Assembly (NCBI RefSeq): GCF_016802725.1
Contig: NC_052673.1
Span: forward strand, 7,384,037-7,448,036
DNA length: 64,000 bases
Source: Solenopsis invicta
Taxonomy: Eukaryota; Arthropoda; Insecta; Hymenoptera; Formicidae
Reading direction: 5' to 3'
How positions within the stretch are numbered: position 1 is the stretch's first letter; each line of letters starts with the position of its first letter. Positions 11,398 through 23,897 of the stretch are shown one piece after another. The position numbers were made by a program, and so were the translations under genes. The notes below the pieces were generated by a model. That model saw only the letters and a program-made list of their open reading frames with translations, had not been told where the DNA came from and ran no database searches.

Positions 11398-13000
11398 AGT
11401 TATAAAATAAAACGTCTGAGCCAATGTGCGGTGATGCCGGGCCGTAAGACGGCCCATCACACATAGTCTGTGATATCAGTGGTGAAGGGAAGGTGACACG
11501 TCGCTGTCTGAATGGCACGGCGGCGCGACGCACGACGCGCGATGAGCGACGCGCGATGAGCGACGCGCGACAGTCTGTATTCGCCGCACTGCGCGTTACA
11601 TTGCAAATTTAAATATATTATTTTAACTACAGCTTTTTCTTACACATTTCTTATACCGTTATAAATCACATTATTCATCCCGTAAACGGAAATTAATTAA
11701 AATGGATTGACAATTTCTGATACATTTTGATTCCAAATTCATGATAAGCAAGCGGAAAGGCAAAACGTTTATTATAACATTTATCATACGTTTCGTATAG
11801 CGTTCTGATTAATTATGTTGTTTAATATATTTAATTGTATTAAGATGTATTTAATCGTACTATCCAGCAAACAGAAATAGATTGAAATAAATTCGTATGT
11901 TTATTGCCAAATCCAAATTCTAAATTTTTTCTATCCATTTCGATCCAATTAAAATTTAAGAATCTACTTTAATTTGTAAAGTGGGATTGTATCTATGGGA
12001 TTCCTACACTGTCAATCCAAAAAAGATTACGCTGTTCACATCAATACATTGTAATACATCAAACGGGATTGAAACGGAGTGATTTCTATTCTTTCAATTC
12101 AGAAAAAGTTACACGGTCCACACAATTTATTTTAATCCCTGACATAAAATCAAAACGACATAATTGCTATTTTTTTAATCAAAAAATGAGGTTTGAGTGT
12201 CTCACATCTATTTTTGTTCATAAAACAAGATTTTTAAAAAATTGAGTTTTATTTCTCTTAATCAATAAAAAATTTTTCTGGTCATAAATTCATTTTTTAA
12301 TACGTCATTGAAACGAAATTATTCTTATTCCAACAATATATAAATTTAAAATAAATGTATATTAATGTACATTTTATTGTTATTTACAAGGTTATAAGGA
12401 AAACTGTATTACACTGTATTAAGATTATTGTATTAAAAACTACAATTTAAACATTTGTTGACGTTTTTTTTAAATAAAAATGCAGTTTAATTACGCAAAT
12501 TATGCAAAATATACAAAATATTAATTAAATTTTGACCACTAACATGTATTTCATTCATTTATCCAGGAATTAATTTATTTTATTAAAGAAAATTAACGTA
12601 ATTACAAAAAAAGGTTAACATACAAATACCTACATCTATGAACAAGAATCACGTTCTATTCCTGTATGTAAATAAAAAATGATTTTATTACATTCAATCC
12701 TTCTCTATCTTTATGCATGGACCAAAAATTTGAAATTAAAATCCATTAAAAATTGTTATAGAAATTTATTTTAATTAATTTCTGTTTGCGGAGTGAATAA
12801 TGTGATTTATATTGGTATAAGAAATGTGTAAGAAAAAACTTTAGCTAAAGCACATTTAATTTTGCAATGTACGCGAATTCAGATTGTCGCGTCGCGTCAC
12901 CTTCCTCTCACCGCGTGCTACCGCCACGGAGCTAGGCGCGGTGGGCCGTCCTACTGCGCGATGTCATCGCACATTGGCTCAGACGTTTTATTTTATAACT
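11398..13000. mobile_element. Non-autonomous transposon with about 300-bp terminal inverted repeats
   Basis: The left end AGTTATAAAATAAAACGTCT is mirrored by the right end AGACGTTTTATTTTATAACT. Similarity continues through GAGCCAATGTGCG, a GC-rich block, then TTTTTTCTTACACATTTCTT and CATTATTCATCCCGTAAACG for roughly 300 bp on each side. The middle (about 11760-12700) is AT-rich with no transposase. Flanking duplications are not clear: ATTATTG on the left against TAATAATT on the right. The superfamily is therefore left open. Confidence 0.82.
11527..11570. repeat. Short tandem repeat, 14-bp unit GACGCGCGATGAGC
   Basis: Two and a half copies lie within the left terminal repeat of the 1.6-kb element. 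The right terminal repeat has a different sequence at this point, so the copy number differs between the two ends. Confidence 0.75.
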
Positions 13001-14649
13001 TAATAATTATAGCGATTATTGCAAAATGGTATAAGACTTTTTTGTTCTTTCTGATCGCCTCTATGATCCCAAAACGGCTCATTCCTCATTTCAGGGACAT
13101 CCTGTATACGTTGGCACTTTCCGAAGTCCTCTTCATTATCGTGTCTCCTCTTGAGATTAATGTCGCAGCGGTCAGACAAGTGGAACGTCGATCCGATACG
13201 AAGCCACCTCACTCCCGCGGTGCTTGCAGGTTCTCACACGTGAATCAAATAATCGACTGCAATGCACTACGGAATTGAGGATGCAACGCATCCTTACACT
13301 TGCATTCCTTTACAGTAATCTCTCTTTCTCTCTCTGTTTCTCGCTCTATTCAAGGAAAACTCTTTTCGCTTTATCTTGTCCTTCCAATATCTTGGATCCC
13401 TTCGGCCCCGCTTCATTTCTTCTCGTATGCAGCATCGACTCCGCCATTGTGCCGCCGAGGCACCCTGGTTTCTCATCATTTCCCAGATAAAAGTGCGCTT
13501 TATTCTTTCATTCTTCTTCATAGCGACGGATTCCTCACGCGAGGCACGCGAAAATACGCACAAAGCCGGGGGGATGCTCGCTGCTCGATCGAGGATACGA
13601 CAGCCGGATGAATTCTCGTGCGACGTCCCTGTTCACCGTCCGTGTGCGTCCCGAATATTATTTTCACCGTGATCCGCATTCACCAACACTCGAAACGTTT
13701 CTCTGTGCGTCGAAGTATATTGCCGTGATGTATTGTATTAAATCTACCTATATAAAATTTTTCCGCGAGTGATCGCGTCACAAAAAATAACATTCGTTTG
13801 TGTGAGAGACTGACATAAATGAAAGATGATCGGTATATACAAAATGTAACCAAATTTAATAGTAAAGAAGGAAATATCGGACATTCGAAATGAAAATACA
13901 TGTACAAAAAATTATTAAAATGTTAAATAATAAATAAAAAAGTATCCGTTACTCGTTTTTATTATTATTATTATTACATTTATACCATTTGTATAAATAT
14001 AACAATAACGAAGTAAATTATTCATTATTTCTGCATTTTTAAATTTACATTTTTAAATCTACGCAACAGATGTACAGTAATTTTATTTTTCATCGCAATT
14101 ACTTTAAATAAAATTCTCAATAAATTAATAAAATTTACAATTTCACGTTTTTAAATTAATCATAGTCAATTTTCTGTTTGCGATATATCTAGGGATAATA
14201 TTGTTTTATAATTACAATAAATAAAATTATCACATTAAATATCTATATATAAAACTTATAATCGCAAAATTGTTTAAATCGATCGCTGATTACAGTTATT
14301 TTTCTATTAGAAATATATGGATAATATTTTATTTTTATACTACAGTTGAATTGGTCATTTGAGAAATCTCGTAAGTCAATTTTTGTCGAAATTAAGACAT
14401 TAGGGAATTCTGAATCAGAGGACGTAGATATACAATTTCCCTTAAAAGCTACATTAGTCACGCATTTCTTTCTTAAATATCAAATCTACAAAACTGTTAT
14501 TCACATGAGAACTTCATAACTCCGATAGTTACGAGCGACAATTTATGCTGTAGAAGTCAGAAAAAATAAGCGCAAGAGAGTAATTTACATGCAACTATTC
14601 CGTTGCGTGTCTTTATGTCATATTAGTATTGTATTCTATGATATTAGTT
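13001..14649. other. Intronic sequence with a CpG-richer patch at 13050-13680, no gene recognised
   Basis: Overlapping open frames on both strands in 13000-13670 (up to 103 codons) have no recognisable domain and no consistent splice context. From 13700 on the DNA is AT-rich and uninformative. Confidence 0.5.
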
Positions 14650-15515
14650 TTTTATTAAAGAAAAGGAGAAAGTTGTGGAATACCATCTTGTTTTTTGACA
14701 ATAACTCACAATCAGTAAATATTAACGCAACATAATTTTAACCAAGTTTATTAGCCATAGAGTTCTACCACCCTTTAAGTAAAAGTTCATCGGGCAAATA
14801 GAATGAATGTAATTTACAATTTACTGGAGAGAGAAAAAAAGGGGGATCGTGAAATACAACCAATTCATAAAAGGCACTTTTATTTAAAAAAAAAAAACAT
14901 AATTTAATGATCTTTCGTAGATTTTACACACAAATAAGTGCCATAAAAGGTTGTACAAACATTTCACAAAATATATTTGATAAAATAAAAATTTATACTT
15001 AATCTTTTTGGCTTAAATTTTTTTGTAAATAAAACTTAAAACTTATTAAAATAATTTCTTTACTTCTAATAAACATTATACAACGTCTTCAATGAGATTG
15101 TAAAATTGCAAGAGCGACGCAACGTTTATGATGCACATGGCGGATGCATATGCAACCACAGCACTCATACAATAACATGGCTTTATTTGTCGAATTCATA
15201 CACACGTTACGGCGCACATTTAAATTCAATATTATTTAAAATTAACATTCAAGGCTTTCAAGTTAAACTAAAATTAAAAAGTTAATAAGTATATAACTTT
15301 TCAAAATTAGAGAGTATACATCTGCAAAAATTTCTGCTACTTACAAATCTGACATTCAGTTTTTATAAAAACACAGCAAACACTAATAACTAACAACCAT
15401 CTTACAATGTCTAAGACTGTCTACAGACTATAATTTAACAGTTGCTCTTAGAATTAAACGTAAATACGAGATATCACGATATTTCACTACTCTAAGTATA
15501 TTTCACGACCGCCTT
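14650..15515 (+). repeat. R3 interspersed repeat, copy 2
   Basis: Matches R3 copy 3 in the same orientation. Landmarks are AGTAAATATTAACG, ATAGAGTTCTACCA, GTAATTTACAATTTACTG, AATAAACATTATACAACGTC, TTCAGTTTTTATAAAAACAC and ATATCACGATATTTCACTAC. No usable reading frame survives. Confidence 0.82.
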
Positions 15516-15844
15516 CCTCTGTAAATATTAACGAATGAATTGAATCGATTTGTCAACGTAGTAAGTAGCGCAATCATATGTATTATACTAATACATTCAT
15601 TAGGTTACGACCTACGTAAAATAATTATTATACGGAGTGTAAAAGACTTAGCGGTTATTTCGTGATATATAAGTGATATACATGTATAAGTATAGAGGGA
15701 TAGTGAAAAGACTCTCTCACACAGAACAAAATATCTACTCAATACTCACATATCTACACGATGTCCATATTTATTATGGATAACTAGTAAGCTTTTAATA
15801 TAAAATATCTGTAGCTTTCAACGACGTTATCTAATAAATATTGA

Positions 15845-16080
15845 TATGATATCGCCACATCTATGTTCATGAAACAATTTTCAATCCATTAAATATTGTC
15901 ATTCATACATCCATGCCCATCAAATAGTTATTAAAGATATCCAATAGATATCAACGTGTATATATATCCATGTCTGTTAAATAACTATTAAAGATGTCCA
16001 TGAGATCTCCACGTTATCCACGTTCACCAAGTAACTACCAAAAATATCCTTTAGATATTTATATGTTATCTGCATATTTG
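15845..16080. repeat. Imperfect tandem repeat, unit about 50-57 bp
   Basis: Four to five diverged units share CATG.C..T.AAATA..TATTAAAGAT.TCCA..AGAT.TC.ACGT. Clear units start near 15927, 15970 and 16018. A weaker trace extends left to about 15770. Confidence 0.7.
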
Positions 16081-16089
16081 TGGTCACCA

Positions 16090-18633
16090 AAAAAAGCTTC
16101 AGAAGAAAAAAATTATTTTCATTATTATCACATATTATTACTAATGTGTTCCTTCCGATGAAATGCGCGCGCATAGATTATTCCAGCGGATATCGATCCA
16201 GTGAGCAAATCAAGCCGATAAGAGTTACTGCAAGACTCGTCCAATCATTGACGGGCAATGTACATGCATGCCACCCATCCCCTCGACATGCTGCAAATAT
16301 AACAACACTGGAAACTTTCCCGTATATCGCGCATCTTCAGTGCAGCATTACTGTCTCTCCCACTGTTTAATCGTGTCGTGTTCTTTCTTCCGTCTGTCAC
16401 GAGTTGTTTTCCCCCCAGGTATTGTCTTTTCTCTAATCTTTCTGACTCTTTCATTACAATGTAAATATATTTAGCACTTTGCGATAACGTTGACTAATTG
16501 TTGTGCAATATATTTAAATGTAACTTTAGTGTAACTGATTTTTATTTAACATATTCCGTGCTCTATGTTGGACTTTCCGTTTAGGCCATTTAATACAATA
16601 CGCTTATGCATAAATGTTACAAAGCGTATGTTAAGCAAAATTTTTTAATTATTTTTATTGCTGCAGTTGTAAGAACTAGAAAATTTCTTATTTCTCCAAA
16701 AGTTAGACTCTTGACTTGTGGGATTTAAAACGACAAATTCAATTATGTTAAGCAAAAAATCCCGTATTAAATAAATAAAACTTATATTCGCACGTATAAA
16801 ATAAATTGCAGATCGTGACTGTTTCCCTATTCGCCGTATATTTGTGAATGATATTGTAAGCATTCGGAATGAAGCATCGTCCAAAGTTATGAGCCGCTGT
16901 CGCCGTTGCGTAATAAACAAATGTAGGATATAACCATAAAAGTAATTTTGCGACAATGACCCAAGACGAAAGAGCTCTCAAATCTCTCAGATAAATGCAA
17001 TATCGCTAAAATAAGCATGAATATTATGTGATATATGATGTATTACGCATTTCCCCATGTGCAATCTACGTATTACTTCGTGTGATCCCGTATTTCATCT
17101 GACACGAAGCTTCTACTCCACTTATTATTTACATTTTTGACATTTAATTCAAATGCAAGCTCGAAGGCTTGAGGCCGTCAACAATAGAGAATCATCGGTT
17201 TCTTCATTTATTTCGTACTAACAAAGGAAACTCCAGATATGTATCTCGCGGAGATTTTGAAAAGTTTGATATTAAGATATAGAGTTTAATATCGTAAAAA
17301 TAGTACGTTCAGATGCCAATGAATCAAAGCGTTAATTGGAGTTACAAGATTTTTAAATTTGGAATAACTGCATACGTGACAGATATCACAGCCGTTTCTC
17401 GCAGTTTTTATAAAACAGTAATCTATTTAAGAAATAATTTAATGTATTTTGATTTTTTTAAATTTTTAAAATAATTTGTTTTATTCCTTTTAAATGAACA
17501 AATTTGAAATAAATTTAAAACAATATACATTCAATTTTACAAAATCATGAAACAAATTAAGAAAACAAAAAAAAAATATATCAGGCGGTCTCGAACAACA
17601 AAGAAGAAAAGCCTTATAATCCCAATCCTTTGATCTATTGGCATCTGAATGCTACTTTTACAACATTTAATCTTCTATACCTTAATATCAAACTTTCCAA
17701 AATTCGCGAGATATCTCGATCTTCTCTTGTAAGTTACTCTACAAGCAGAATTATTAAAATAACGTTGAAAATTCGTAATCTTGAACACTATTGTGCGATA
17801 GGGATCAAGAAACGTTCCGCTCGCCTTTAAATTCCGCAAAGATATTACAGTCGCTTTTCAATAACGCTCTCCAATCGCGGGCGCGCCCACTGAAGGAGTT
17901 CAAACTCTGAATTTTCCGCGACGATATCCAGAGATGGAAGATCGAAAACTAAGCTGCTTACGAGCGAGTAGTGACGATAGTGGTGCTGGGGATAGTGGTG
18001 ATGCTGCTACTACTTGCATTTTCCCCCTCTCCCCAACCCCTCTCCTTCTCTCACGCGTCATCGGTGAGAGACAAATACGAGAAAAAGCGCTCGTTTCTGT
18101 AAAAAGTCGCAAGAGGATTCAACGCGATAGCGAAGGAAGCAACGACGAAGGCTCGTTCTCTTTAATCCGGCTGAAACGTCGGGTAGTTACGGCTTTTTAT
18201 TCGACAGCATAATAGCGCGACCCCTCTGCGAGAGATCCTATAGAATAGAACGCAAAAACCGGAAAAAATCACGATGGCGGATCTCGCGCCGCCGCGTATC
18301 GCGGATCCGCGATGCATCCCATGCGTGCGCTATCTCCGCCCGATCGCACCTTACGGAAATCACGGATCGCCTTCGCGCCATTTCGCTTTTAATTAATCCA
18401 CCCGTTATCTCGGGCGGAGCATTTATTTATTTTTTTCTTCTTCCCGAGATAGATTTATGTCCCTCTTATTAATGTGCGCGGCGCAACGGCGGCGGTGAAT
18501 CTTTCCTCGTGAAAGAAATTTTCTTCGGTGTGTACGCGATACATTCGTAAGCGAAAATTGAAATAAGACGTATTTGTCTTGTGGAGAGACCGCAGCAAAG
18601 CCAAATTGTTCAAGAACCAAACTGGGTCAGACT

Positions 18634-18636
<3 letters not shown>
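16090..18636. other. Intronic sequence, GC-richer from 17820 to 18500, no gene seen
   Basis: Short open frames on both strands lack recognisable domains. The 18200-18420 stretch is CpG-dense (GATGGCGGATCTCGCGCCGC) and could be regulatory, but nothing specific supports this. Confidence 0.45.
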
Positions 18637-18677
<41 letters not shown>

Positions 18678-18703
18678 CACACACACACGCACACACACAC
18701 ACA
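18637..18703. repeat. (CA)n microsatellite
   Basis: About 33 CA units with two G interruptions, seen directly. Confidence 0.97.
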
Positions 18704-19083
18704 ATCAGGAATATTACAGAATTCAACAAATCCGACCGAATCCCTATCTGAAAATTTATCGCGGGATGCATTCTCGCTGTTGATCTCCATATCTATGATC
18801 CGTATATTGGTTCGCGTTTACACTTCATCTGAAAGTCTCCCTCTCTCTGCTTTGCTGTATTCGCAATCAGAAAAGCGTCTCCGCGAGTCGATCGATCCGC
18901 TCTTTTGTTACGGACACCCGCCACCGCTCTATCCCCACGCTAACAGCTGAGAGAAAGAGAGATGGTAGGGGAAAAGGGATAAAAGGGGTAAAAAGGTGGG
19001 AGTATGGAGAAGTGGAGTTTTCTTGCAGAGAAGACCAGCATCGCAACAGCGCGAAATCGCGACCACTAAAGCCGCTGCGCCGA

Positions 19084-19084
19084 G

Positions 19085-19123
<39 letters not shown>

Positions 19124-19142
19124 ACCCTCTCTCTTTCTCTTC
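19084..19142. repeat. (CT)n microsatellite
   Basis: A nearly pure CT run with a few TTT and CACC interruptions. Confidence 0.95.
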
Positions 19143-19944
19143 CGGCCTCCCTCGATCGACACATGCCTCATTGAAATTAGCTCCAACAACGCCGGAAATC
19201 ATCGTCAGCAAAACGAATCACTTGCAGTAATCCTTTTGCGCTTCAATATTTCAGCCGTGTCAGATAAATATCCGAAGGAACGGGACGGGAGAGCGGGATG
19301 AAAGATATACGGGTAAGCAACGATCAAGATATCACGTAGTATCGCGCATGGATCATTCATGAGACAACGTTATATCAGGCAGGTTCAAAGGTCTCTCATT
19401 CTCTTTCTCTTTCTTCTTGTCTATATTTTTCACCGGCAAGAAGTAGCTTAAGCAAGCAATTAAGGTCAGCACGTCTCTCTCGACGCTGAAAAGTTCATTC
19501 AAATTCTAAATGCGGGCGATAACATTTGAGTTTCTTACGACGCGCGATACGAGCGAAGGTAATAATTTCTAGATGGATAATTCTACTTTCACGAGAGCTC
19601 CTTACGTCTTCCTGCTTGAACTTTCGGCCGAATTACCGAATGTCGCTGTGCACAATACAGGCATATGTACGTACGTGGCTTCGCATCCAGCGGGAGACGC
19701 AGAGCGGATTGTGTTCTAGATACTAGTGATGGGCTAAATAGTTATAACGTAAGACCGTTAAGTTCTAAATAACAGTTATAACGGTTAAGACCATCATACA
19801 CGAAATGCATAATACAGCACAACGTAAGACCGCTGGACCAGTAAGAATCTAGTATAAAGTCGCTATATTGATTTACATAAGATGTTCATTGATCCGGACA
19901 GTTCATGCTACGCGTATACAGCTTATGCCATTTTATGATCTTAA

Positions 19945-20186
19945 CCCTTTCCCTATCCTGAGTATTTCGTATCCAACCGATTCTTGTTCGTACAAGTTTA
20001 ATATGGATTACTAAATTATATACATTTTATTATTTTCTAAATTGAAGTTTTAATATTTGTTTTAGAAAACTAAAATATTCGCAAATTTTTAGAAAATTTG
20101 TAAATCGTTTTAAATGGGTGAAAAATGAACAGACTCGAGATACCCAGGGTGGTAGGGATGAAGCACCGTTTTGAGCACGGTAAGGG
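19945..20186. mobile_element. piggyBac-like MITE, 242 bp
   Basis: The ends are CCCTTTCCCTATC and, reverse-complemented, CCCTTACCGTGC. Exact TTAA target sites flank both ends (19941-19944 and 20187-20190). TTAA duplication plus a CCC-starting terminus is characteristic of piggyBac. There is no transposase and the inside is AT-rich. Confidence 0.82.
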
Positions 20187-20205
20187 TTAATAATTCTAAA
20201 AAAAG

Positions 20206-20442
20206 AACGGAAAGAACAATTTTATTGTAGCATTTTAAAATTTACATAAATACAGATCAGAAAATAATTTTATGTTGAGTGCCACGATTAAAATAATTGT
20301 GTAGAACGTTCAAACATGATAATGTTGCTGCAAACAATTTTGACGTTTTAGCGACCAAGTTAAACGTCCGAACAATTTTTTAAGTGGTTCAACATAAATA
20401 TTTTTAGATCCGTGTTTCAACAAAATTGTTCTTTTCGTGCAG
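20206..20442. mobile_element. MITE-B copy 2
   Basis: Begins ACGGAAAGAACAATTTTATTG and ends CAAAATTGTTCTTTTCGTGC, so both terminal repeats are intact. It sits only about 20 bp from the piggyBac-like MITE. Confidence 0.85.
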
Positions 20443-22127
20443 CTATTAATAGAAATAGCACCCATTACTGCTAGATACCGAACGTTCTTTCGAATTTGCC
20501 GAACGCTGGATTTCTGCCTTACTCAATGAACAAATAAAAGCAAATTAATATAACTTACATTTTCAAATAAAAAGACTCATATTTTAATTAAATCTGTATA
20601 AAAATTACATCTAAAACATATCAATTAATTGACAATGCATTACTCGTATTTTAAAGTATTGAATTTTTCTTAAACAGTTGTTTTACTGATGTTTGTTCAA
20701 CGATGAGTGCAGTGAGACTTTAATTTTAACAGAAATAAAAGCGTCATTCGCAAAACTTGACGAATTTTGGTCTTGATAGTCGCGCGTCTATCGAAAGAAG
20801 GAAGTTCACGGGCTATCGCGTACATACGCGTCTACCTGTCGCACGGAATTATACGCGCGCGATGTCATTGTCACGTGTCATAACGCGTCGACGCTAGATT
20901 CCCGAACGCTTCGATAATCAGATTATCGCGCGGAATGAAATTGCTCCTCTCTCTTGCCTCCCCCCTCTGCCCCCCGCGTGGTTGGCGACGCGTTTTCGAC
21001 GAAGTTGGGCAATCTCCCTAAAATTGGACGGCGCAATGTATCGAAACAGAGTCTCGCGAAAATATCACCAAACTTTACATCAAAAGATACATTCCGAAAA
21101 GTTCGGCTTATGTTTCTGTGACAAATTTTATGTCCGACAATGAACCGTATGGCGCATGGAGCAAAATTTTCCAAATAGTGCATCACAGGAACTTTACGTG
21201 TTTTTCACGTATTTTTCACGAGAAATTTGTTTAGGATTTAAAACATGGTCCTTTTTTATCTCAAACAGAAAATATGTCCAACAAAACACGTCCGAAATAT
21301 TGTTAAAAGTTTTTTCAATCATTGTTTTTCGGTAAATAAAGAAGAAAATGTGCTGCAGTATTGATTAAAATGTTTTTACGTTTATTTCTTTATCTCTTAA
21401 TTTATAATATTTATACTATTTTTTAATCGTAAGACTTTATTGATAATCGTTCTTTTAGAGAACTGCAAAGAAGTTTTATTTTCTACAAAGTAGAGGAAAG
21501 AGAAGAGTAATTAAAATGTCGATGTTAAAGTTTGTCGATTTTTCCTAATTTTTGTAATGATGTAAAAATAACAATTTATTTTTCTCAGATTCACTAAAGC
21601 ATTGTTTATCATTTGTGAAAATTAAAAGCTGTTAAATAAATTCAAATTTTTTTTAATTAAAAGTTTTGAAGGATATATCAATTTCGTCATTTTGCCTCCA
21701 TATGCGGGTAAGATGACTTTTAAAATAGTGGATAAGATGACAAATGATCAAATAAAGTTAAAAATGTACTCTTTAAACATAAAAAAAATTTATTATAATA
21801 CAGTAAACTAATATTATTTTGATATTACAATGTAGTTAAAGAAAAATGTAAATGAAAGAAAATATAGTTATGTGATTTACAAAAATAAAATTATGAAAAT
21901 TGGGGATATACATTGCAATATATATTAAAATTAAAATTGCATTATGTATAGTCAGAATGCTGTTAAGACTAAAACAACTAATACACAAATTCATCATTTT
22001 ATCCATGCATGACGTTGGTCAACTTAGCCACAGTCGTTGTAATATAATAGTGATAAAAGAATGATAAAAATTAAAAATTTTTTTTAATTAAAAAACATTA
22101 TTTTTTACAAAAATTTTGTTACAAGTA
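20443..22127. other. Intronic sequence, no gene seen
   Basis: A CpG-rich patch lies at 20760-21000; the rest is AT-rich. A weak inverted match GTAGAGGAAAGAG (about 21491) to CTCATTCCTCTAC (about 22387) could mark a decayed element enclosing the R1 unit at 22128. Confidence 0.45.
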
Positions 22128-22345
22128 TCTCTAAGTCATTCAACTTTCATTGAGAACATTTTTTCCTATTTCTTATAATTTCAACGATATTCGCTTCGAA
22201 AGAAAAATCTCGATTTTCTTCGAAAGGGTGTTTCACCCTCTAAAAGTGGAAGCACGTATAAAAAAATACGTGTCTCTTATTTTTATCCATAAATACTACA
22301 ATATATTAAAGACTTGTCAAAATCGGAGGACGACTCTTATCCGCA
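22128..22345 (+). repeat. R1 unit, dispersed copy
   Basis: Contains TTCAACTTTCATTGAGAACA, GATTTTCTTCGAAAGGGTGT and AAAAATACGTGTCTCTTATT in the order seen in the palindrome's right arm. It lies about 300 bp from the neuroligin splice donor. Confidence 0.82.
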
Positions 22346-22640
22346 CCTTTCCATGTTAGAAAAATTAACAATTCGTCATCTTACCCTCATTCCTCTACAA
22401 GAACAATCAAGAGCAGCGATATAATTTTATAATTCGTAATATACTATTTTATCATATTATCCCTCACGTAACGTGTACAAAACAATGCCGCGTGTAATAA
22501 AATTTATTTACCACAAAGAAATAAGTCCTTCCTAAAACAACGATTAAGCACAAAACGCTTAAAAAAAGAAAACTTTCTTCTACCATGCAACCATTTTTTC
22601 TCCAGTGGAGTTATTCTTTTAATTAGCGTCTCTGACTTAC

Positions 22641-23475
22641 CGTGAGGAGCTTTGGGCACATAGAGGTTCAGATACAGACAGTCTTCGCTCTGATTGGCCA
22701 ATGCGGGCACCAGTCTCTTGAGGTAGGCCTGCCTCTGTCGCGGTAGGCTCTCGTCCGGTGCCGGCGGTCGCTGCGGGCAGGCCGGCGGCATGGTGTCGGC
22801 GAGCTTGATGCCGCGCCAGGGTGTCGGGGTGACCGGCGGCATGTAGCGCAACGCACCGAGCGGCGGCGTCGCGTACGGCACACCGTAATAAGTCTCAACT
22901 GCCGTCGACGATCTGGCCTCGATGCCGCGCAGTATGCCGTATCGCGTCTTGACCGTTCTGATGCAATACTTTTGAGTGCCGGCCAGCGCCTCGGTACCTG
23001 CCAGACAGCACTGAGCACAGAGAAGCGCCAGCAGGAAGACGCTCTTGACGATACCGCCGTCGAGCGTGGGAACTCTTCGGAGGATCCCTTTACTCGCGAT
23101 AACCTTCGCACTTCGTCGTCGCCTTTCCCGTTTATCTCCTCCTTCGTCGTCACTCCCCTCGTCGTATTCACCACCCCCCTTCCGCTTTCGCCGTTCCCAG
23201 CATCGTCCACCGGAAATCCCGCTTGTCTGGCGATTTCCCAACTTCCCAGAAACCTCACGACACGCTTCATCCGAGGAAACATCTTGTCCCCGGCAAAAAA
23301 TCTCGTGCCGCGTTCGATACGATACGATAATATCGAGCCGCGAGGGACTGTGCTGTGCTCGGTGGACATGTTTAACTGACGATCGCCAGTCGCCGCCGGT
23401 GAGTAGGACGGTGTCGAGAGGCGAGAGGTCTTTCCTCTTCCTCTTCCTCGGCAAAGAGGAGGAGGACGTCCGCAT
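22641..23475 (-). CDS. Neuroligin, first visible coding exon: signal peptide and start of cholinesterase-like domain
   Basis: This open frame starts at ATG 23475 and ends at a consensus donor (CACG|GTAAGT, intron from 22640). It encodes about 278 residues. Residues 1-140 are low-complexity and strongly charged, with runs of Arg/Lys and Glu/Asp. Residues about 141-160 are a hydrophobic signal-peptide-like stretch (VFLLALLCAQCCLAG). Residues about 170-278 are the cholinesterase-like N-terminus: VKTRYGILRG, YYGVPYATPPLGALRY, PACPQRPP, and the esterase type-B signature EDCLYLNLYVP near 264-274. The last has the Cys that usually pairs with the PACPQ Cys. LKRLVPALANQSEDCLYLN is typical of insect neuroligins. 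A signal peptide at residue 141 is odd. No other in-frame Met lies before it, so either the protein has a long N-terminal extension or the true start is in an upstream exon not identified here. The domain call is firm and the start uncertain. Confidence 0.88.
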
Positions 23476-23849
23476 CGCGTCACGCCGCCGCGGACTGGCC
23501 CCTGCGGGCCCCGCATCTGTGGGGCCCTCCTGCCGATGGATGACCCCTTTCCTCTTCCGCTTCCGATTTCCGCTTTCCTTTTCCGTTTATCGTCGTTGCC
23601 GACGCCGCCTTCGCGCCTGCCCTCCTTCGCCCCTCCGTCCTCGCCGTCGGCAATTTTTTGCGCTCGCCCTCTTGCGCCCCTTTCCGCACTACCGACGCCA
23701 CCACTCTTATCCCGTCCTCGCCGCCGTCCACCCACTCCCACAGCTTCCGGTACGGCTTGCCGCCACCTCCAGTCCCGCACCCTCCAAGCGGCTTTCGCTC
23801 CCCGTCCGCCGTCTCGAATTCAGAATAACGACTCGGTACTACTATCGTG

Positions 23850-23897
<48 letters not shown>

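Larger units (their letters stand above)
983..22640 (-). other. 21.7-kb intron of the neuroligin gene, rich in transposons
   Basis: The intron is bounded by donor GTAAGT (from 22640 leftward) and acceptor TTGCAG (ending at 983), both phase 1. No further esterase-like exon was seen inside it. It holds the hAT, Harbinger-like and piggyBac-like elements, the giant palindrome, the long-TIR element, two R3 copies, several R1 units and microsatellites described separately. Small exons or alternative cassettes at neuroligin splice sites could be missed by eye. Confidence 0.8.

Noticed and set aside
19727..19800. AGTGATGGGCTAAATAGTTA resembling a hAT terminus
   Set aside because: No matching inverted end or 8-bp duplication was found downstream.
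21491..22400. GTAGAGGAAAGAG inverted about 900 bp away, possible element ends
   Set aside because: Only about 12 of 14 bases match and no target duplication is visible. It is too weak to call.
22668..23780. A 370-codon minus-strand frame overlapping the neuroligin exon
   Set aside because: It is a different phase over GC-rich sequence. It lacks esterase motifs, whereas the other frame has them with matching splice phase.
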